This document shows positions 1 to 9,279 of a stretch of DNA of 64,000 nt, piece by piece; the stretch's first letter is position 1; each line of letters begins with the position of its first letter. The stretch is taken from NCBI GenBank assembly GCA_020851735.1, contig JADZCD010000020.1, positions 1-64,000 of the forward strand, given 5' to 3'. The translations under genes were made by a program, and so were the position numbers. Below the pieces are notes generated by a model, which saw only the letters and a list, made by a program, of their open reading frames with translations, was not told the origin of the DNA and ran no database searches. Source of the DNA: Phycisphaeraceae bacterium (GTDB lineage Bacteria; Planctomycetota; Phycisphaerae; Phycisphaerales; Phycisphaeraceae).

Positions 1-415
1 CCCCGGACCCCGAGGTTTCTTCCCTCTGACATTGGTGCTCGTGTGTCTACTGGAAGCGAACGGCAGGACACCTGCCACTGTCGCCTGGGCCAAGCCCAAT
101 AGGCCGCTTCTCAGTGGCCCTTGCCCCGTCGTCTGTATTCGCGGGAGCGGACAGCCGACGGTCGGGCCGAGGACGCCGTGGCGCACCGTACGTGCAACTT
201 TTTTTCTTGTCTCGCGCACGTACTAGGCAAGACCCGATGACCGCTCCCATCCGCGGCCTGCTGACCCTGCGCCCAATTCCGGCACAAGCACCAAAGACAG
301 TTCAAGCGTTCGCTGGCAAGCTCGCCCCCGGAAGAAATATCCGGTCAGCGAGCTTGTCCCGCGCGCCCTGCCTCAGAAGCCCACGGATTGCATCCGTGGG
401 TTGCCTTGGATTGTT
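1..415. other. Intergenic region, no recognisable gene
   Basis: No reading frame here resembles a known protein. It holds three hairpin-forming stretches: an 8-bp inverted repeat GTACGTGC/GCACGTAC at 188-195 and 216-223 around a T-rich loop, an inverted repeat of CAAGCTCGC near 319-327 with its complement near 342-350, and a CCCACGGAT hairpin at 380-400 described separately. The left end is cut by the window edge, so a gene lying further left could have its regulatory region here. Confidence 0.5.
380..400 (-). repeat. Hairpin repeat A, CCCACGG stem variant, inverted copy
   Basis: A perfect hairpin, CCCACGGAT-tgc-ATCCGTGGG. Together with its flanks (AGAAG on the left, TTGCC on the right) it is the reverse complement of the hairpin at 2605-2626, so the two copies face each other across the glycoside hydrolase gene between them. 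It ends 15 bases after the stop codon side of that gene and could act as its transcription terminator. Confidence 0.75.
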
Positions 416-2446
416 TCACTTCCGGGGGCGGGGGAAGCGTGCATCTAACTGTTTGTGATACTCGCCCCACGTCCGGCGGAGGAGTTCGAAGTCGCTTTCG
501 ACGAATTCCTCGTGGGTGGTTTCGATGCCGGAGACGTAGTAGAGGCAGGGATTGCCGATCGAGGGCTGGAATTCGGCGAATTTGCGCCAGGCGGCGAGGC
601 TGGGCATGGGGTGCTGGTCGGTGTGGATCGGGGCGCCGGGGCAGACGGCGTTGCCGACGATGGCGCGGTGGTGCATCTGCGGGACGATGTCCGCCCGGTC
701 GGTGTAGATGTCCTGGAGGCGGAGCATGTCGACGATGTCGTCAAAGTAGGGATTGAAAGTGTGGGTGATGACCAGGGCGTCCTTCTTGGCAGCCTTGGCG
801 GCGTGATAGAAGAGGCCTAAGAGTTTGTGGAGCAGTTCCACGCCGCAGTGGGGCTTGCCGCCGTCCTCGCAGCCTTGCGGGTCGCCGACGGTGATGCCGC
901 GGTGCCCGCCCCAATAGTGGGTGTAATCGAACTCAAACCCGTCGGCGTTTAAGCCTTCGGGAGAGAGCAGGTATTGCACTTTTTCGAAGACGCGCTTCTG
1001 GTAGCCCTTGTGGAAGGGATTGGGATAGCAGGTCCAGTAGTAATCGCGGCTGCCCCAGGGATATTCCTTGCGGACTTTCTTGGGGTCGCGTTTGCATGAG
1101 GGGTAGAAGACGTCGGTGTCGATTTCCAGGGTGTAGCGGCCGTCGCGGGGACTGAAGAGGTGTTCTTCCCAGCGGACGTCGTCGCCGCGTCGGGCCTGGC
1201 AGTATTCCCAGGGGCTGACCCAGAGAATGACCTTGCGCCCGGCTTTGTGCTGGTCGGCGATGAATTGCTTCATGTCGGGCCAGAGCTTGTTGTCGACTTC
1301 AAGCTGGTTGCCGACGCGGAACCAGCGGTTGTCGACGATCAGGAGCGTGGGGAAGACTTTCTTTTCCTCAAGGGTGCGCAGCATCCACTCGTAGCGCGGC
1401 TGGGAGCACTCCATGTCCGACCCGCCGGACCAGCCGGTGCTCTTGGCGCCGAAGTAGTGGGACCAGTGGTCGGAGCGGAAGACCTGTTCGCCCCACCCGC
1501 CGAAGATGGGTTCAAACCACCAGCGCGGAGCGGCGGCACGGTGGGCGTTGGGGCGGACGAGTTTCTGGTCGCGCAGATAACGGCAATAGGAATCCAGGCC
1601 CTGGTAGACGCCGGGGGCGGCTTCGAACATGAGCTTTGGGCTTTCCCATGAGCCGACCACTTGGGTGTACCCGTCGAAGGTGAGGTTAAAGCCCACGCCT
1701 TCGCCGCCGAGGTATTCGAACTGTTCGAACTCGTTTTTGTCCGCGGGGCAGAGGAGGCCCACATTGACCCAAGCGCCGTCCTTCTGGGCTTGGATTTCGG
1801 CAGGGTAGGCGGAGGTCAAGCCGGGCTTGCGCCCGAGCTGGTAGAGGAACGGAGGAGGAGTGACGAGCCAGTCGCCGCCCAAGTTGACGCGGTTGCCGCA
1901 GACGCGGACTTCGATGTTTTCGTAGTACATCACCTGGCGGGTGTCGGAGCTGTTGATCGAGAAGCAGTGGACCAGATCAAACTTGGGCTTGGAGCTGTGG
2001 GCGAACCACTTCCAGGGCCGGTGATGGGCGACGTGGCGGCCCCACCCGGCGAAGTAAGGGTAGTAGCGGTCGGCCAGCTTGGGGTTGTCTTTAAGGAAGC
2101 CCTCAAAATAGCGGGCGTTGTCCAACGAACCCTGGCCGTGGACGGTGTAGCTGTAGAACACGCGCTGGGGCGTGCAGGTGAAGGTGTAGACGACCTTCTC
2201 CCAGAGAGTGGATTGCCCGGTGAAGGCGAGGGTGACGGAGTCGGCGGCTTCTTTAAGCTCGGGAAGCTGGAGGGTTTCGATCTGGTCGATCAGCTCGTCG
2301 CGATCGCACCCGGAGGCGACGAAGAGTTCAGCCCCCAGGCCGTTGGCGAAGGTCAGGTCGACGTAGAGGGGATTGGAGGGATCAAAGCGCAGGGAGTACG
2401 TGTCGCCTTGGATGGTGAGGGCGGGGCCTTGGCGGCTGACCTTCAT
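416..2446 (-). CDS. Glycoside hydrolase, GH31/GH36-like (clan D type) TIM barrel
   Basis: A 676-residue protein with an N-terminal beta-rich domain (about residues 1-290) followed by a (beta/alpha)8 barrel. The barrel carries GGWGEQVF, KVILWVSPWEY and, late on, LNADGFEFDYTHYWGG, whose Asp residues sit where clan GH-D enzymes keep the nucleophile. The overall plan resembles alpha-galactosidases and related retaining exo-glycosidases; the exact substrate is not determined. No signal peptide is evident, so it is probably cytoplasmic. An upstream in-frame ATG at 2659 would add 71 residues, but that extension is translated hairpin repeat, so I start at the ATG at 2446 (MKVSRQGP). Two GH4 genes follow on the other strand, which suggests a shared alpha-galactoside pathway. 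Confidence 0.75.
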   Translation of the reverse strand: MKVSRQGPALTIQGDTYSLRFDPSNPLYVDLTFANGLGAELFVASGCDRDELIDQIETLQLPELKEAADSVTLAFTGQSTLWEKVVYTFTCTPQRVFYSYTVHGQGSLDNARYFEGFLKDNPKLADRYYPYFAGWGRHVAHHRPWKWFAHSSKPKFDLVHCFSINSSDTRQVMYYENIEVRVCGNRVNLGGDWLVTPPPFLYQLGRKPGLTSAYPAEIQAQKDGAWVNVGLLCPADKNEFEQFEYLGGEGVGFNLTFDGYTQVVGSWESPKLMFEAAPGVYQGLDSYCRYLRDQKLVRPNAHRAAAPRWWFEPIFGGWGEQVFRSDHWSHYFGAKSTGWSGGSDMECSQPRYEWMLRTLEEKKVFPTLLIVDNRWFRVGNQLEVDNKLWPDMKQFIADQHKAGRKVILWVSPWEYCQARRGDDVRWEEHLFSPRDGRYTLEIDTDVFYPSCKRDPKKVRKEYPWGSRDYYWTCYPNPFHKGYQKRVFEKVQYLLSPEGLNADGFEFDYTHYWGGHRGITVGDPQGCEDGGKPHCGVELLHKLLGLFYHAAKAAKKDALVITHTFNPYFDDIVDMLRLQDIYTDRADIVPQMHHRAIVGNAVCPGAPIHTDQHPMPSLAAWRKFAEFQPSIGNPCLYYVSGIETTHEEFVESDFELLRRTWGEYHKQLDARFPRPRK

Positions 2447-2838
2447 GACGGGCTCCAGAAAATCACGGCGGGGCGAGGCGGTCGGATGAGCAGCCAAAAA
2501 TCGCCCCAAGGGGGCTAGGAATTTACGCTGCGGAGGTATTTTTCTCAAACGGGGAAATGCCCAGGGAAGGAATCCCTGGGGTTTAATTAAGACAGTTAAG
2601 GCAACCCACGGAAGGCATTCCGTGGGCTTCTTATTAGGGCAGGCGCGGGGCTGGGGCATCAGTTCCGGGTGTGCCGTGGCTGGGGTTGGACAGTGGATGT
2701 TGCCAAGGGGGGGAGGTGGCGGTAAGGTGCGGCGGAGTGGGGAAAGCTCGAATATTCAAAAATGATGTAGCATTTTGCTTAACGAGTGATGGACATCACC
2801 ACAGGCCTGTGCGGCTAGAGGCCTAGAGAGGTTTTTCC
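2447..2838. repeat. Divergent intergenic region with two hairpin repeats
   Basis: This 392-base gap separates two divergent genes. It contains a type A hairpin (CCCAGGGA...TCCCTGGG, 2560-2580, followed by GTTTAAT) and the compensated variant CCCACGGA...TCCGTGGG at 2605-2626 followed by CTTCTTA. The base changes in the second stem preserve pairing. The rest (2640-2838) must hold the promoters for both neighbours; an AT-richer stretch lies at 2750-2790, but I cannot fix a -35/-10 pair. Confidence 0.7.
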
Positions 2839-4344
2839 ATGGCAACCACGACGGTCGAGTCTAAGGGTCACGCGGAACATACGAAGGCGGCGGATCAGCA
2901 GATGGGATTGCCGGGCAAGGTGTTGCGGCCGATTAAGGTGACGCTGCTGGGGGCGGGGTCGGGTTTTACGCCGCAGCTGGTGAAGGACATTTTGAAGATC
3001 AGCACGGCGGATCAGGGGCAGATCGCGCTGGTGGACGTGGACACCAACCGGCTGTACACGATGCAGAAGATCGTGCAGATGCTCATCGATAAGCTGGGCC
3101 GATCCGACGGCTGGACGGTGACGGCGACGCCGGAGCGGAGGCAAGCCCTGCCGGGATCGGATTACGTGACCAATTGCATTGAGGTTTCGGGCTTGCAGTG
3201 CGTGGCATTTGATAACGACATACCGCTGAAGTACGGCATTGACCAGTGCATCGGCGACACGATCGGTCCGGGGGGATTGTTCAAGGCTCTGCGCACGGTG
3301 CCGGTGTTTCTGGGGGTGCTTAAGGACATGGAAGAGCTGTGCCCCAAGGCGATCATGCTCAACTACACCAACCCAATGAACATCATGTGTCTGGCCGGCG
3401 GGCGGACGAGCTGGATTCCGATCGTGGGGCTGTGCCACTCGGTGCAGGGGACCAGCCACCTGTTGGCGCGATATGCCGAGGTGCCTTACGAGGAGATGGA
3501 GTGGGACTGCGCGGGGATCAATCACCTGGCGTGGTTTACCAGGCTCAGCCACAAGGGCCAGGACTTGTATCCGAAGCTGTATGAGAAGTTCGCCCGGGAA
3601 GTGGCGGAAGGGTATCGGGAGGCGGAGGCGGGGCTGGCGCGGCATGATTCGCCGGACCCCAAGGCGATCAAGGATGAGATCAAGTGGAAGATGGGGGACC
3701 TGATCCGCAAGGACATGTGCCTGCATTTTGGGGCGTTTATCACCGAGAGCAGCGGGCATTTAAGCGAATATCTGCCTTACTATCGCAAGTCGGAGCAGGG
3801 CCAAAAGCTGTTGCGGATGGGGTACGAGGGCGGGTCGCGGTTCTACGCGACGAACTGGCCGAACTGGCGGAAGTGGACGGACGGCGAACGCGAGAAGCTG
3901 GTGAAGGGCGAAAAGCCGCTGCCCGAGCAGCGGTCGTGGGAGTATGCGTCGTGGATCATCGAGGCGCGGGAGAAGGACACGCCATTCCGCATTCACGGGA
4001 ACGTGATGAACAAGGGGCTGCAGCGGAACGGCGGCGTGGGCGGGGAGCTGATCACGAATCTGCCGGGGGACGGGTGCGTGGAAGTGGCGTGCATGATCGA
4101 CCGCAACGGCATTAATCCGACGCGTTACGGGGCGCTGCCGGCGCAGATGGCGCACATCTGTGCGAGCAACATGGCGATGTTCGATCTAGCGGCCAAGGCG
4201 TGCATCGAAAAGAGCAAGGAAGCGGCGGTGCACGCGCTCCTGCTGGACCCGCTGTGCGCGGCCGTGTGCACGCCGGGGCAGATCAAGCAGATGACGATGG
4301 AAATGTTCGAGGCGGAGAAGGAATTTTTGCCGGGGTACAGGTAG
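2839..4344 (+). CDS. Family 4 glycosidase (GH4), NAD-dependent, alpha-galactosidase/galacturonidase type
   Basis: A 501-residue GH4 enzyme. This family cleaves glycosides by an NAD+ and Mn2+-dependent oxidation-elimination mechanism. The dinucleotide-binding strand VTLLGAGSGFTP is at residues 34-45, LNYTNPM at 174-180, the metal-binding GLCHS (Cys199, His200) at 197-201 and INHLAW (His229) at 227-232. The first 30 residues before the Rossmann fold are an extension not present in the second GH4 protein of this window (5822-7162), and the protein is longer overall (501 against 446). A purine-rich GAGAGG lies just before the ATG. The substrate could be an alpha-galactoside or alpha-galacturonide; the sequence does not separate these. 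Confidence 0.85.
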   Translation: MATTTVESKGHAEHTKAADQQMGLPGKVLRPIKVTLLGAGSGFTPQLVKDILKISTADQGQIALVDVDTNRLYTMQKIVQMLIDKLGRSDGWTVTATPERRQALPGSDYVTNCIEVSGLQCVAFDNDIPLKYGIDQCIGDTIGPGGLFKALRTVPVFLGVLKDMEELCPKAIMLNYTNPMNIMCLAGGRTSWIPIVGLCHSVQGTSHLLARYAEVPYEEMEWDCAGINHLAWFTRLSHKGQDLYPKLYEKFAREVAEGYREAEAGLARHDSPDPKAIKDEIKWKMGDLIRKDMCLHFGAFITESSGHLSEYLPYYRKSEQGQKLLRMGYEGGSRFYATNWPNWRKWTDGEREKLVKGEKPLPEQRSWEYASWIIEAREKDTPFRIHGNVMNKGLQRNGGVGGELITNLPGDGCVEVACMIDRNGINPTRYGALPAQMAHICASNMAMFDLAAKACIEKSKEAAVHALLLDPLCAAVCTPGQIKQMTMEMFEAEKEFLPGYR

Positions 4345-4535
4345 GACATTCACCGCCGAGAACACGGAGATTAAGAAGGATAATTGGCGGGTGATGGGCG
4401 GTCAGGTTGGGTGAGGGATGAATTGGTGCCCGAAGCCCACGCCCTCAGCGTTCGGCTGAGCCCACACCCTCACCCTACCCTCTCCCTCCGGGAGGGAGAG
4501 GGGAACCGAAAAAATTCTCCGCAGAGAACCCTGTA
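4345..4535. repeat. Repeats between convergent genes (types F and G)
   Basis: Between two convergent stop codons lie a type F start (TTCACCGCCGAG at about 4349), a variable middle, the type G palindrome (CCCTCACCCTACCC...GGGAGGGAGAGGGG, about 4464-4503) and a closing CTCCGCAGAG. The nested arrangement can fold into a long hairpin and may terminate transcription from both sides. Confidence 0.65.
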
Positions 4536-5495
4536 TTACGAACTGCCGATGACGATGCCGGTGATGAAGACCAGGACGCCGCCCAAGATGACTTGGAAGG
4601 CGGCGGAGAGGAATGGGGTGTCCATGTAGCGGTAGCGGATATAGCTGATGGCCCAGAGCTCGATGGCGACGATGGCGACGGCGATGGCGGTGGCCCAGTA
4701 GAAATTGGAAATCAGGTAGGGCAAGGTGTGGCCGATGCCGCCGGCGGTGGTCATCACGCCGCAGGTCCACCCGCGGAGCCAGGGGCGCCCGCGCCCGGTC
4801 ATGGAGCCGTCGTCGGAGAGAGCTTCGGCAAAGCCCATGGAGATGCCGGCGCCGATGGAGGCGGCCATGCCGACGAGAAAAGCGTCCCAGGAATTCCTGG
4901 TGGCGAAGGCGGCGGCGAACAGAGGGGCGAGGGTGGAGACCGAGCCATCCATCAGGCCGGCGAGTCCGGGCTGGATGATCTGCAGGACAAACAGGCGGCG
5001 GTTGGCGGCGGCTTCCTCGGACTTGGTGTCGGAGGTGAGGTGTTTTTCCATCAAGGCGGCGGCGGTGTCGGTGTGCTGGCGTTCGATGTCGGCCAAGTCG
5101 CCCAGGAGTTTGCGGGTGCCGGCGTCGGTGACGCGGGTCATGGCTTGTTCGTAATAGCGGCGGGTTTCGAGTTCCATCAGCTCGGCCTGCTTGCGGACGG
5201 CGTCCAGGCCCAGGGGGCGGACGAGCCAGACGGGTTTGTGGGTGACAAAGCCCTTGACATCCTGGCGGCGGATGAGGGGGATGTGCTCGCCGAAGCGCTG
5301 GCGGTGGATTTCGATGAGCCGGCGGCGGTGCTCGGTTTCTTCCTGGGCCATGTCCTCGAAGATTTTGGCGGAGGCGGGGTAATTTTGGCGCAGGCCCTGG
5401 GCGAATTCGCTGTAGATGCGGGAATCTTCTTCCTCGGCGGAGATGGCGACGGCGAGGATTTCCTGTTCGGAGAGGTCCTTAAAGTTCTTGGCCAT
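4536..5495 (-). CDS. mbfA: Membrane-bound ferritin-like iron exporter MbfA (ferritin + VIT1/CCC1 domain)
   Basis: A 319-residue fusion. Residues 1-155 form a ferritin-like four-helix domain with metal-ligand candidates Glu22, Glu52/Glu53 and His56 (EETEH), Glu108/110 and Glu138/His141 (DIERQH), plus the conserved block HIPLIRRQDVKGFV. Residues from about 170 to the end form a VIT1/CCC1-type membrane domain with roughly five hydrophobic segments. MbfA proteins of rhizobia export iron and protect against iron or peroxide stress; the same role is inferred here. The ORF opens upstream at 5570, but homology begins at MAKNFKDLSE, so I use the ATG at 5495. It stands alone between two GH4 genes. Confidence 0.88.
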   Translation of the reverse strand: MAKNFKDLSEQEILAVAISAEEEDSRIYSEFAQGLRQNYPASAKIFEDMAQEETEHRRRLIEIHRQRFGEHIPLIRRQDVKGFVTHKPVWLVRPLGLDAVRKQAELMELETRRYYEQAMTRVTDAGTRKLLGDLADIERQHTDTAAALMEKHLTSDTKSEEAAANRRLFVLQIIQPGLAGLMDGSVSTLAPLFAAAFATRNSWDAFLVGMAASIGAGISMGFAEALSDDGSMTGRGRPWLRGWTCGVMTTAGGIGHTLPYLISNFYWATAIAVAIVAIELWAISYIRYRYMDTPFLSAAFQVILGGVLVFITGIVIGSS

Positions 5496-5821
5496 GGGGA
5501 GGTTCCGGGGGGGGATTCCGGGGGTTCCGGGGGGAGAAAGGGGAAGGAATGCAGAGAGTTTAGCCCGCAAGAGGGGGAAAGTCGCGGGGCGCGGGGGGCG
5601 GCGGGAGCGGGAGATGCCCAGGGAAGGAATCCCTGGGCTTTAGGCGAGGCAACGGAGGAAAGCACACAGCACGCTGCGCGATGCTGTGTGGCACCCGATG
5701 GGAAGCGCTCAGGATGGTGAAAAAAACGCAGCGAAAAACACGCGGCTTGGCGGAGGATTTGACGGGAGAGGGAAAATCACAAAACTTTTGCCTTTTACCC
5801 TAAGCAAATAAGGATTGCGCT
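5496..5821. repeat. Repeat-rich divergent intergenic region
   Basis: The gap between mbfA and the next gene carries a type A hairpin (5617-5637, followed by CTTTAG) and a type H hairpin (5661-5697) built on CACAGCA...TGCTGTG and ending GGCACCCG. The last 120 bases, ending with the AT-rich stretch just before 5822, should contain the promoter of the downstream GH4 gene. Confidence 0.75.
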
Positions 5822-7162
5822 ATGGCCAAGATTACTTTTCTCGGGGCGGGCAGCACGGTGTTTGCCAAGAACGTGCTGGGGGATTGCCTGCTGTCGCCGG
5901 CGCTGCATGACGCGCACCTGGCGCTGTATGACATTGACGCCCAGCGGCTGGACGATTCGCGGCTGATGATGGAAACGCTTAACCGCAACATCAACCAGGG
6001 GCGGGCGACGATCACGACGCATCTGGGGGTGGCCCATCGGAAAGAGGCGCTGCGCGGGGCGGGGTATGTGGTCAACGCCATCCAGGTCGGCGGGTATGAG
6101 CCATCGACGGTGATCGACTTTGAGATTCCCAAGAAATACGGGCTGCGGCAGACGATCGCGGACACGCTGGGGATCGGGGGGATTTTTCGGGCGCTGCGGA
6201 CGATTCCGGTGCTGGCGGATTTCGCACGGGACATGGAAGAGGTGTGCCCGGAGGCGCTGTTCTTAAATTACGTCAACCCTATGGCGATGCTGACGGGGTA
6301 CATGCTGCGGTACACGCCGATCAAGACGGTGGGGCTGTGCCACTCGGTGCAGGCGTGCGTGCACTGGCTGTTTAAGTTTTTGGAGCTGCCCAGCGAGGAG
6401 AAGCGGAAGATTCAGTGGAAGATCGCGGGGATCAACCACATGGCGTGGCTCTTGGAGATCACCGAGGACGGCAAGGACCTGTACCCGCTGATCCGGGAAA
6501 AGGCGGCGGCCATGAATGCGGCGGCGCGCCAGCCGGGGGCGAAGAAGAATCACGACATGGTGCGGTTCGAGGTGCTTAAGCACTTTGGCTACTACGTCAC
6601 GGAATCCAGCGAGCACAACGCGGAATACACGCCGTATTGGATCAAGCGCCACTATCCGGAGCTGATCGAGGAATTCAATATTCCGCTGGATGAGTATCCG
6701 CGGCGGTGCATCAAGCAGATGGAGGGGTGGAAGAAGCAGCGCGACGAGATCGTGGCGGACCCCAAGCTCAGCCATACCCGGACGCACGAGTATGGGTCTT
6801 ACATCATCGAGGCGATGGAGACGGACGTGCCGTTCCGCATCGGGGGCAACGTGCTGAACACGGGGCTGATCACGAATCTGCCGGGCAAGGCGTGCGTGGA
6901 AGTGGCGTGCCTGGTCGATCGCAACGGGGTGCAGCCGACGTACGTCGGGGAGCTGCCCGAGCAGTTGGCGGCTTTAAATCGGACGAACATCAACGTGCAG
7001 CTATTGGCCATCGAGGCGGCGGTGACGCGGAAGCGCGAGGCGATTTATCACGCGGCGTATCTGGACCCGCACACGGCTGGCGAATTGACGCTGGAGCAGA
7101 TCCGCGGCTTGTGCGATGACTTGATCGCGGCGCATGGGGGGATGCTGCCGGAATACAGATAA
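5822..7162 (+). CDS. Family 4 glycosidase (GH4), MelA-like alpha-galactosidase
   Basis: A 446-residue GH4 enzyme of normal family length, cytoplasmic. ITFLGAGSTVF (residues 4-14) is the NAD-binding loop, LNYVNPM (148-154) lies by the active site, GLCHSVQ (171-177, Cys173 and His174) and INHMAW (204-209, His206) bind the metal. The C-terminal GGNVLNTGLITNLPGKACVE block is typical of MelA-type alpha-galactosidases. It is a paralogue of the protein at 2839-4344, without its N-terminal extension. The start ATG follows an AT-rich leader; no strong ribosome binding site is seen. Confidence 0.87.
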   Translation: MAKITFLGAGSTVFAKNVLGDCLLSPALHDAHLALYDIDAQRLDDSRLMMETLNRNINQGRATITTHLGVAHRKEALRGAGYVVNAIQVGGYEPSTVIDFEIPKKYGLRQTIADTLGIGGIFRALRTIPVLADFARDMEEVCPEALFLNYVNPMAMLTGYMLRYTPIKTVGLCHSVQACVHWLFKFLELPSEEKRKIQWKIAGINHMAWLLEITEDGKDLYPLIREKAAAMNAAARQPGAKKNHDMVRFEVLKHFGYYVTESSEHNAEYTPYWIKRHYPELIEEFNIPLDEYPRRCIKQMEGWKKQRDEIVADPKLSHTRTHEYGSYIIEAMETDVPFRIGGNVLNTGLITNLPGKACVEVACLVDRNGVQPTYVGELPEQLAALNRTNINVQLLAIEAAVTRKREAIYHAAYLDPHTAGELTLEQIRGLCDDLIAAHGGMLPEYR

Positions 7163-7167
7163 GGCCG

Positions 7168-7300
7168 TTCACCGCAGAGGACGCAGAGATCGCAGAGATT
7201 CGGACGGAGAAGGCGATCCATTGTGAAATAACAGAGGACGCGGAGCTGGCCATGATTCCTCATGGTTTGGCTCTGCGTCCTCTGCGCTCTCTGCGGTAAA
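7168..7300. repeat. Type F long inverted-repeat element
   Basis: The element starts TTCACCGCAGAGGACGCAG and ends CTCTGCGCTCTCTGCGGT, its approximate reverse complement, with about 70 bases between the arms. It fills the gap between the convergent GH4 and pckG genes and would form a long hairpin in either transcript, so a terminator role is plausible. Confidence 0.75.
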
Positions 7301-7325
7301 ACTGTCCTGGTCTTGTTCCTTGGTC

Positions 7326-9149
7326 TTACTTCGCCGCCGCGAGGCGTTTTTGCAGGGCGCCGAGTTCGTCGCGCAGGGCTGAGGGCAGCTTGTTGCCGAA
7401 CTGGGCGAAGTGTTCCTCAATCGAGGGAATTTCGGCCAGCCAGCCGTCGACGTCGACTTTCAGGAGTTCGTCCAAGTCGGCGGCGGGGACGTTCAGGCCG
7501 GAGAGGTCCAGGGCGTCCTTGGTCGGCAGGTAGCCGATGGGGGTTTCCTGGGCTGGGGCGGCGCCTTGGCAGCGTTCAAAGATCCACTTGAGCACGCGGG
7601 AGTTTTCGCCGTAGCCGGGCCAGAGCCACTTGCCGGCGTCGCTCTTGCGGAACCAGTTGACGTAGAAAATCTTGGGCATTTTGGCTCCGCCCTTAGCGCC
7701 CAGGGCCAGCCAATGCTTGAAGTAGTCGCCCATGTGGTAGCCGCAGAAGGGGAGCATGGCCATGGGATCGCGGCGGAGCTCGCCGACCTTACCGGCAGCG
7801 GCGGCGGTTTTTTCGCTGCTCATGATCGAGCCCATGAAGGTGCCGTGCTGCCAGGAGAAGGCTTCGTGGATGAGGGGGACGTTGGTGGCGCGGCGCCCGC
7901 CGAAGAGGATGGCGTCGATGGGCACACCGGCGGGGTCCTGCCAGTTGGGGGCGATGACCGGGCACTGGTGGGCGGGGGAGGTAAAGCGGGCGTTGGGATT
8001 CGCGGCTTTGGAGCTGGAGGTTGGGGTCCAGTCCTTGCCGAGCCAGTCTTTGAGGTGAGCGGGGGGAGTCTTGGTCATTTCCTCCCACCAGACGTCGCCG
8101 TCGTCGGTGAGGGCGCAGTTGGTGAAGATGGAGTTGGCCTTTAGGGACTCCATGGCGTTGGGATTCGAGTCGTAGTTGGTGCCGGGGGCGACGCCGAAGA
8201 ACCCGGCTTCGGGATTGATCGCGTGCAGGCGGCCATCCGGGGCGAACTTCATCCAGGCGATGTCGTCGCCGACGGTTTCGACCTTCCAGCCTTTGATGGT
8301 CGGCTGCATCATGGCCAGGTTGGTCTTGCCGCAGGCGGAGGGGAAGGCGGCGGCGACGTATTTGACCACGCCCTGGGGGTTGGTGAGTTTGAGGATGAGC
8401 ATGTGCTCAGCCATCCAGCCCTGATCGCGAGCCATGACCGAGGCGATGCGGAGGGCGAAGCACTTTTTGCCCAGGAGGGCGTTGCCGCCGTAGCCGGAGC
8501 CATAGGACCAGATTTCGCGCGTCTCGGGATAGTGGGTGATGTATTTATTCTGGGCGTTACAGGGCCAGGGGACGTCCTTCTGGCCGGGGGCCAGGGGAGC
8601 GCCGACGGAGTGGAGGCAGGGGACGAACTCGCCATGTTCGCCTAAGACGTCGAGGACTTTCTTACCCACGCGGGTCATGATGTGCATGTTGGCCACGACG
8701 TAGGCGCTGTCGGTCAGTTCCACGCCGACGTGGGCGATGGGTGAGCCGACGGGGCCCATGCTGAAGGGAATGACGTACATGGTCCGGCCCTTCATGGAGC
8801 CGGTGTAGAGCTTGGTGAGGGTGGCCTTCATCTCGGCGGGGTCGGCCCAGTTGTTGGTCGGGCCGGCGTCGTCTTTATTTTTCGAGCAGATGAAGGTGCG
8901 GTCCTCGACGCGGGCGACGTCGCCCTGGTCGGACCAGACGAGCACGCTGTTGGGCTTCTTGTCCTGGTTGAGCCACTTGGCGGTGCCGGACTGGACCATC
9001 AGGTCGAGCATGTTCTGATACTCGGCTTGGGAGCCGTCGCACCAGACGATGTTTTCCGGCTGGCACATGCGGGAGATCTTCTCTACCCAGGCTAGGAGTT
9101 TCTTGTTTTTGGTCGCAGTCGTACTTGTGGCAGTTGCGGCTTGCGGCAT
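7326..9149 (-). CDS. pckG: Phosphoenolpyruvate carboxykinase (GTP)
   Basis: A 607-residue GTP-dependent PEPCK, interconverting oxaloacetate and phosphoenolpyruvate with GTP/GDP in the cytosol. The P-loop region [12 protein letters not shown] is at residues 269-280 with the family's reactive Cys273, the metal-binding GDDIAWM at 294-300, and [21 protein letters not shown] near 128-148. Length matches the GTP family (about 600), not the shorter ATP form. The N-terminal Ala/Thr-rich 15 residues are variable. It lies downstream of the unidentified gene at 9280-10290 on the same strand with a 130-base gap. Confidence 0.96.
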   Translation of the reverse strand: MPQAATATSTTATKNKKLLAWVEKISRMCQPENIVWCDGSQAEYQNMLDLMVQSGTAKWLNQDKKPNSVLVWSDQGDVARVEDRTFICSKNKDDAGPTNNWADPAEMKATLTKLYTGSMKGRTMYVIPFSMGPVGSPIAHVGVELTDSAYVVANMHIMTRVGKKVLDVLGEHGEFVPCLHSVGAPLAPGQKDVPWPCNAQNKYITHYPETREIWSYGSGYGGNALLGKKCFALRIASVMARDQGWMAEHMLILKLTNPQGVVKYVAAAFPSACGKTNLAMMQPTIKGWKVETVGDDIAWMKFAPDGRLHAINPEAGFFGVAPGTNYDSNPNAMESLKANSIFTNCALTDDGDVWWEEMTKTPPAHLKDWLGKDWTPTSSSKAANPNARFTSPAHQCPVIAPNWQDPAGVPIDAILFGGRRATNVPLIHEAFSWQHGTFMGSIMSSEKTAAAAGKVGELRRDPMAMLPFCGYHMGDYFKHWLALGAKGGAKMPKIFYVNWFRKSDAGKWLWPGYGENSRVLKWIFERCQGAAPAQETPIGYLPTKDALDLSGLNVPAADLDELLKVDVDGWLAEIPSIEEHFAQFGNKLPSALRDELGALQKRLAAAK

Positions 9150-9279
9150 CTTCGGGCCCTCGTGGTTGGGGGTTGACAGTGAACAGCGGAGTAGAAAAGA
9201 ACGGGTTTCCCATCACCCCAGAGCTATATCATAAGGGTAGCGGGGGAGAGTGCAAAATTCCCGTGATTCTCCGCAGTTT

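Noticed and set aside
1-415. Several short open frames at the left edge
   Set aside because: None has recognisable homology or a ribosome binding site; composition is that of intergenic DNA.
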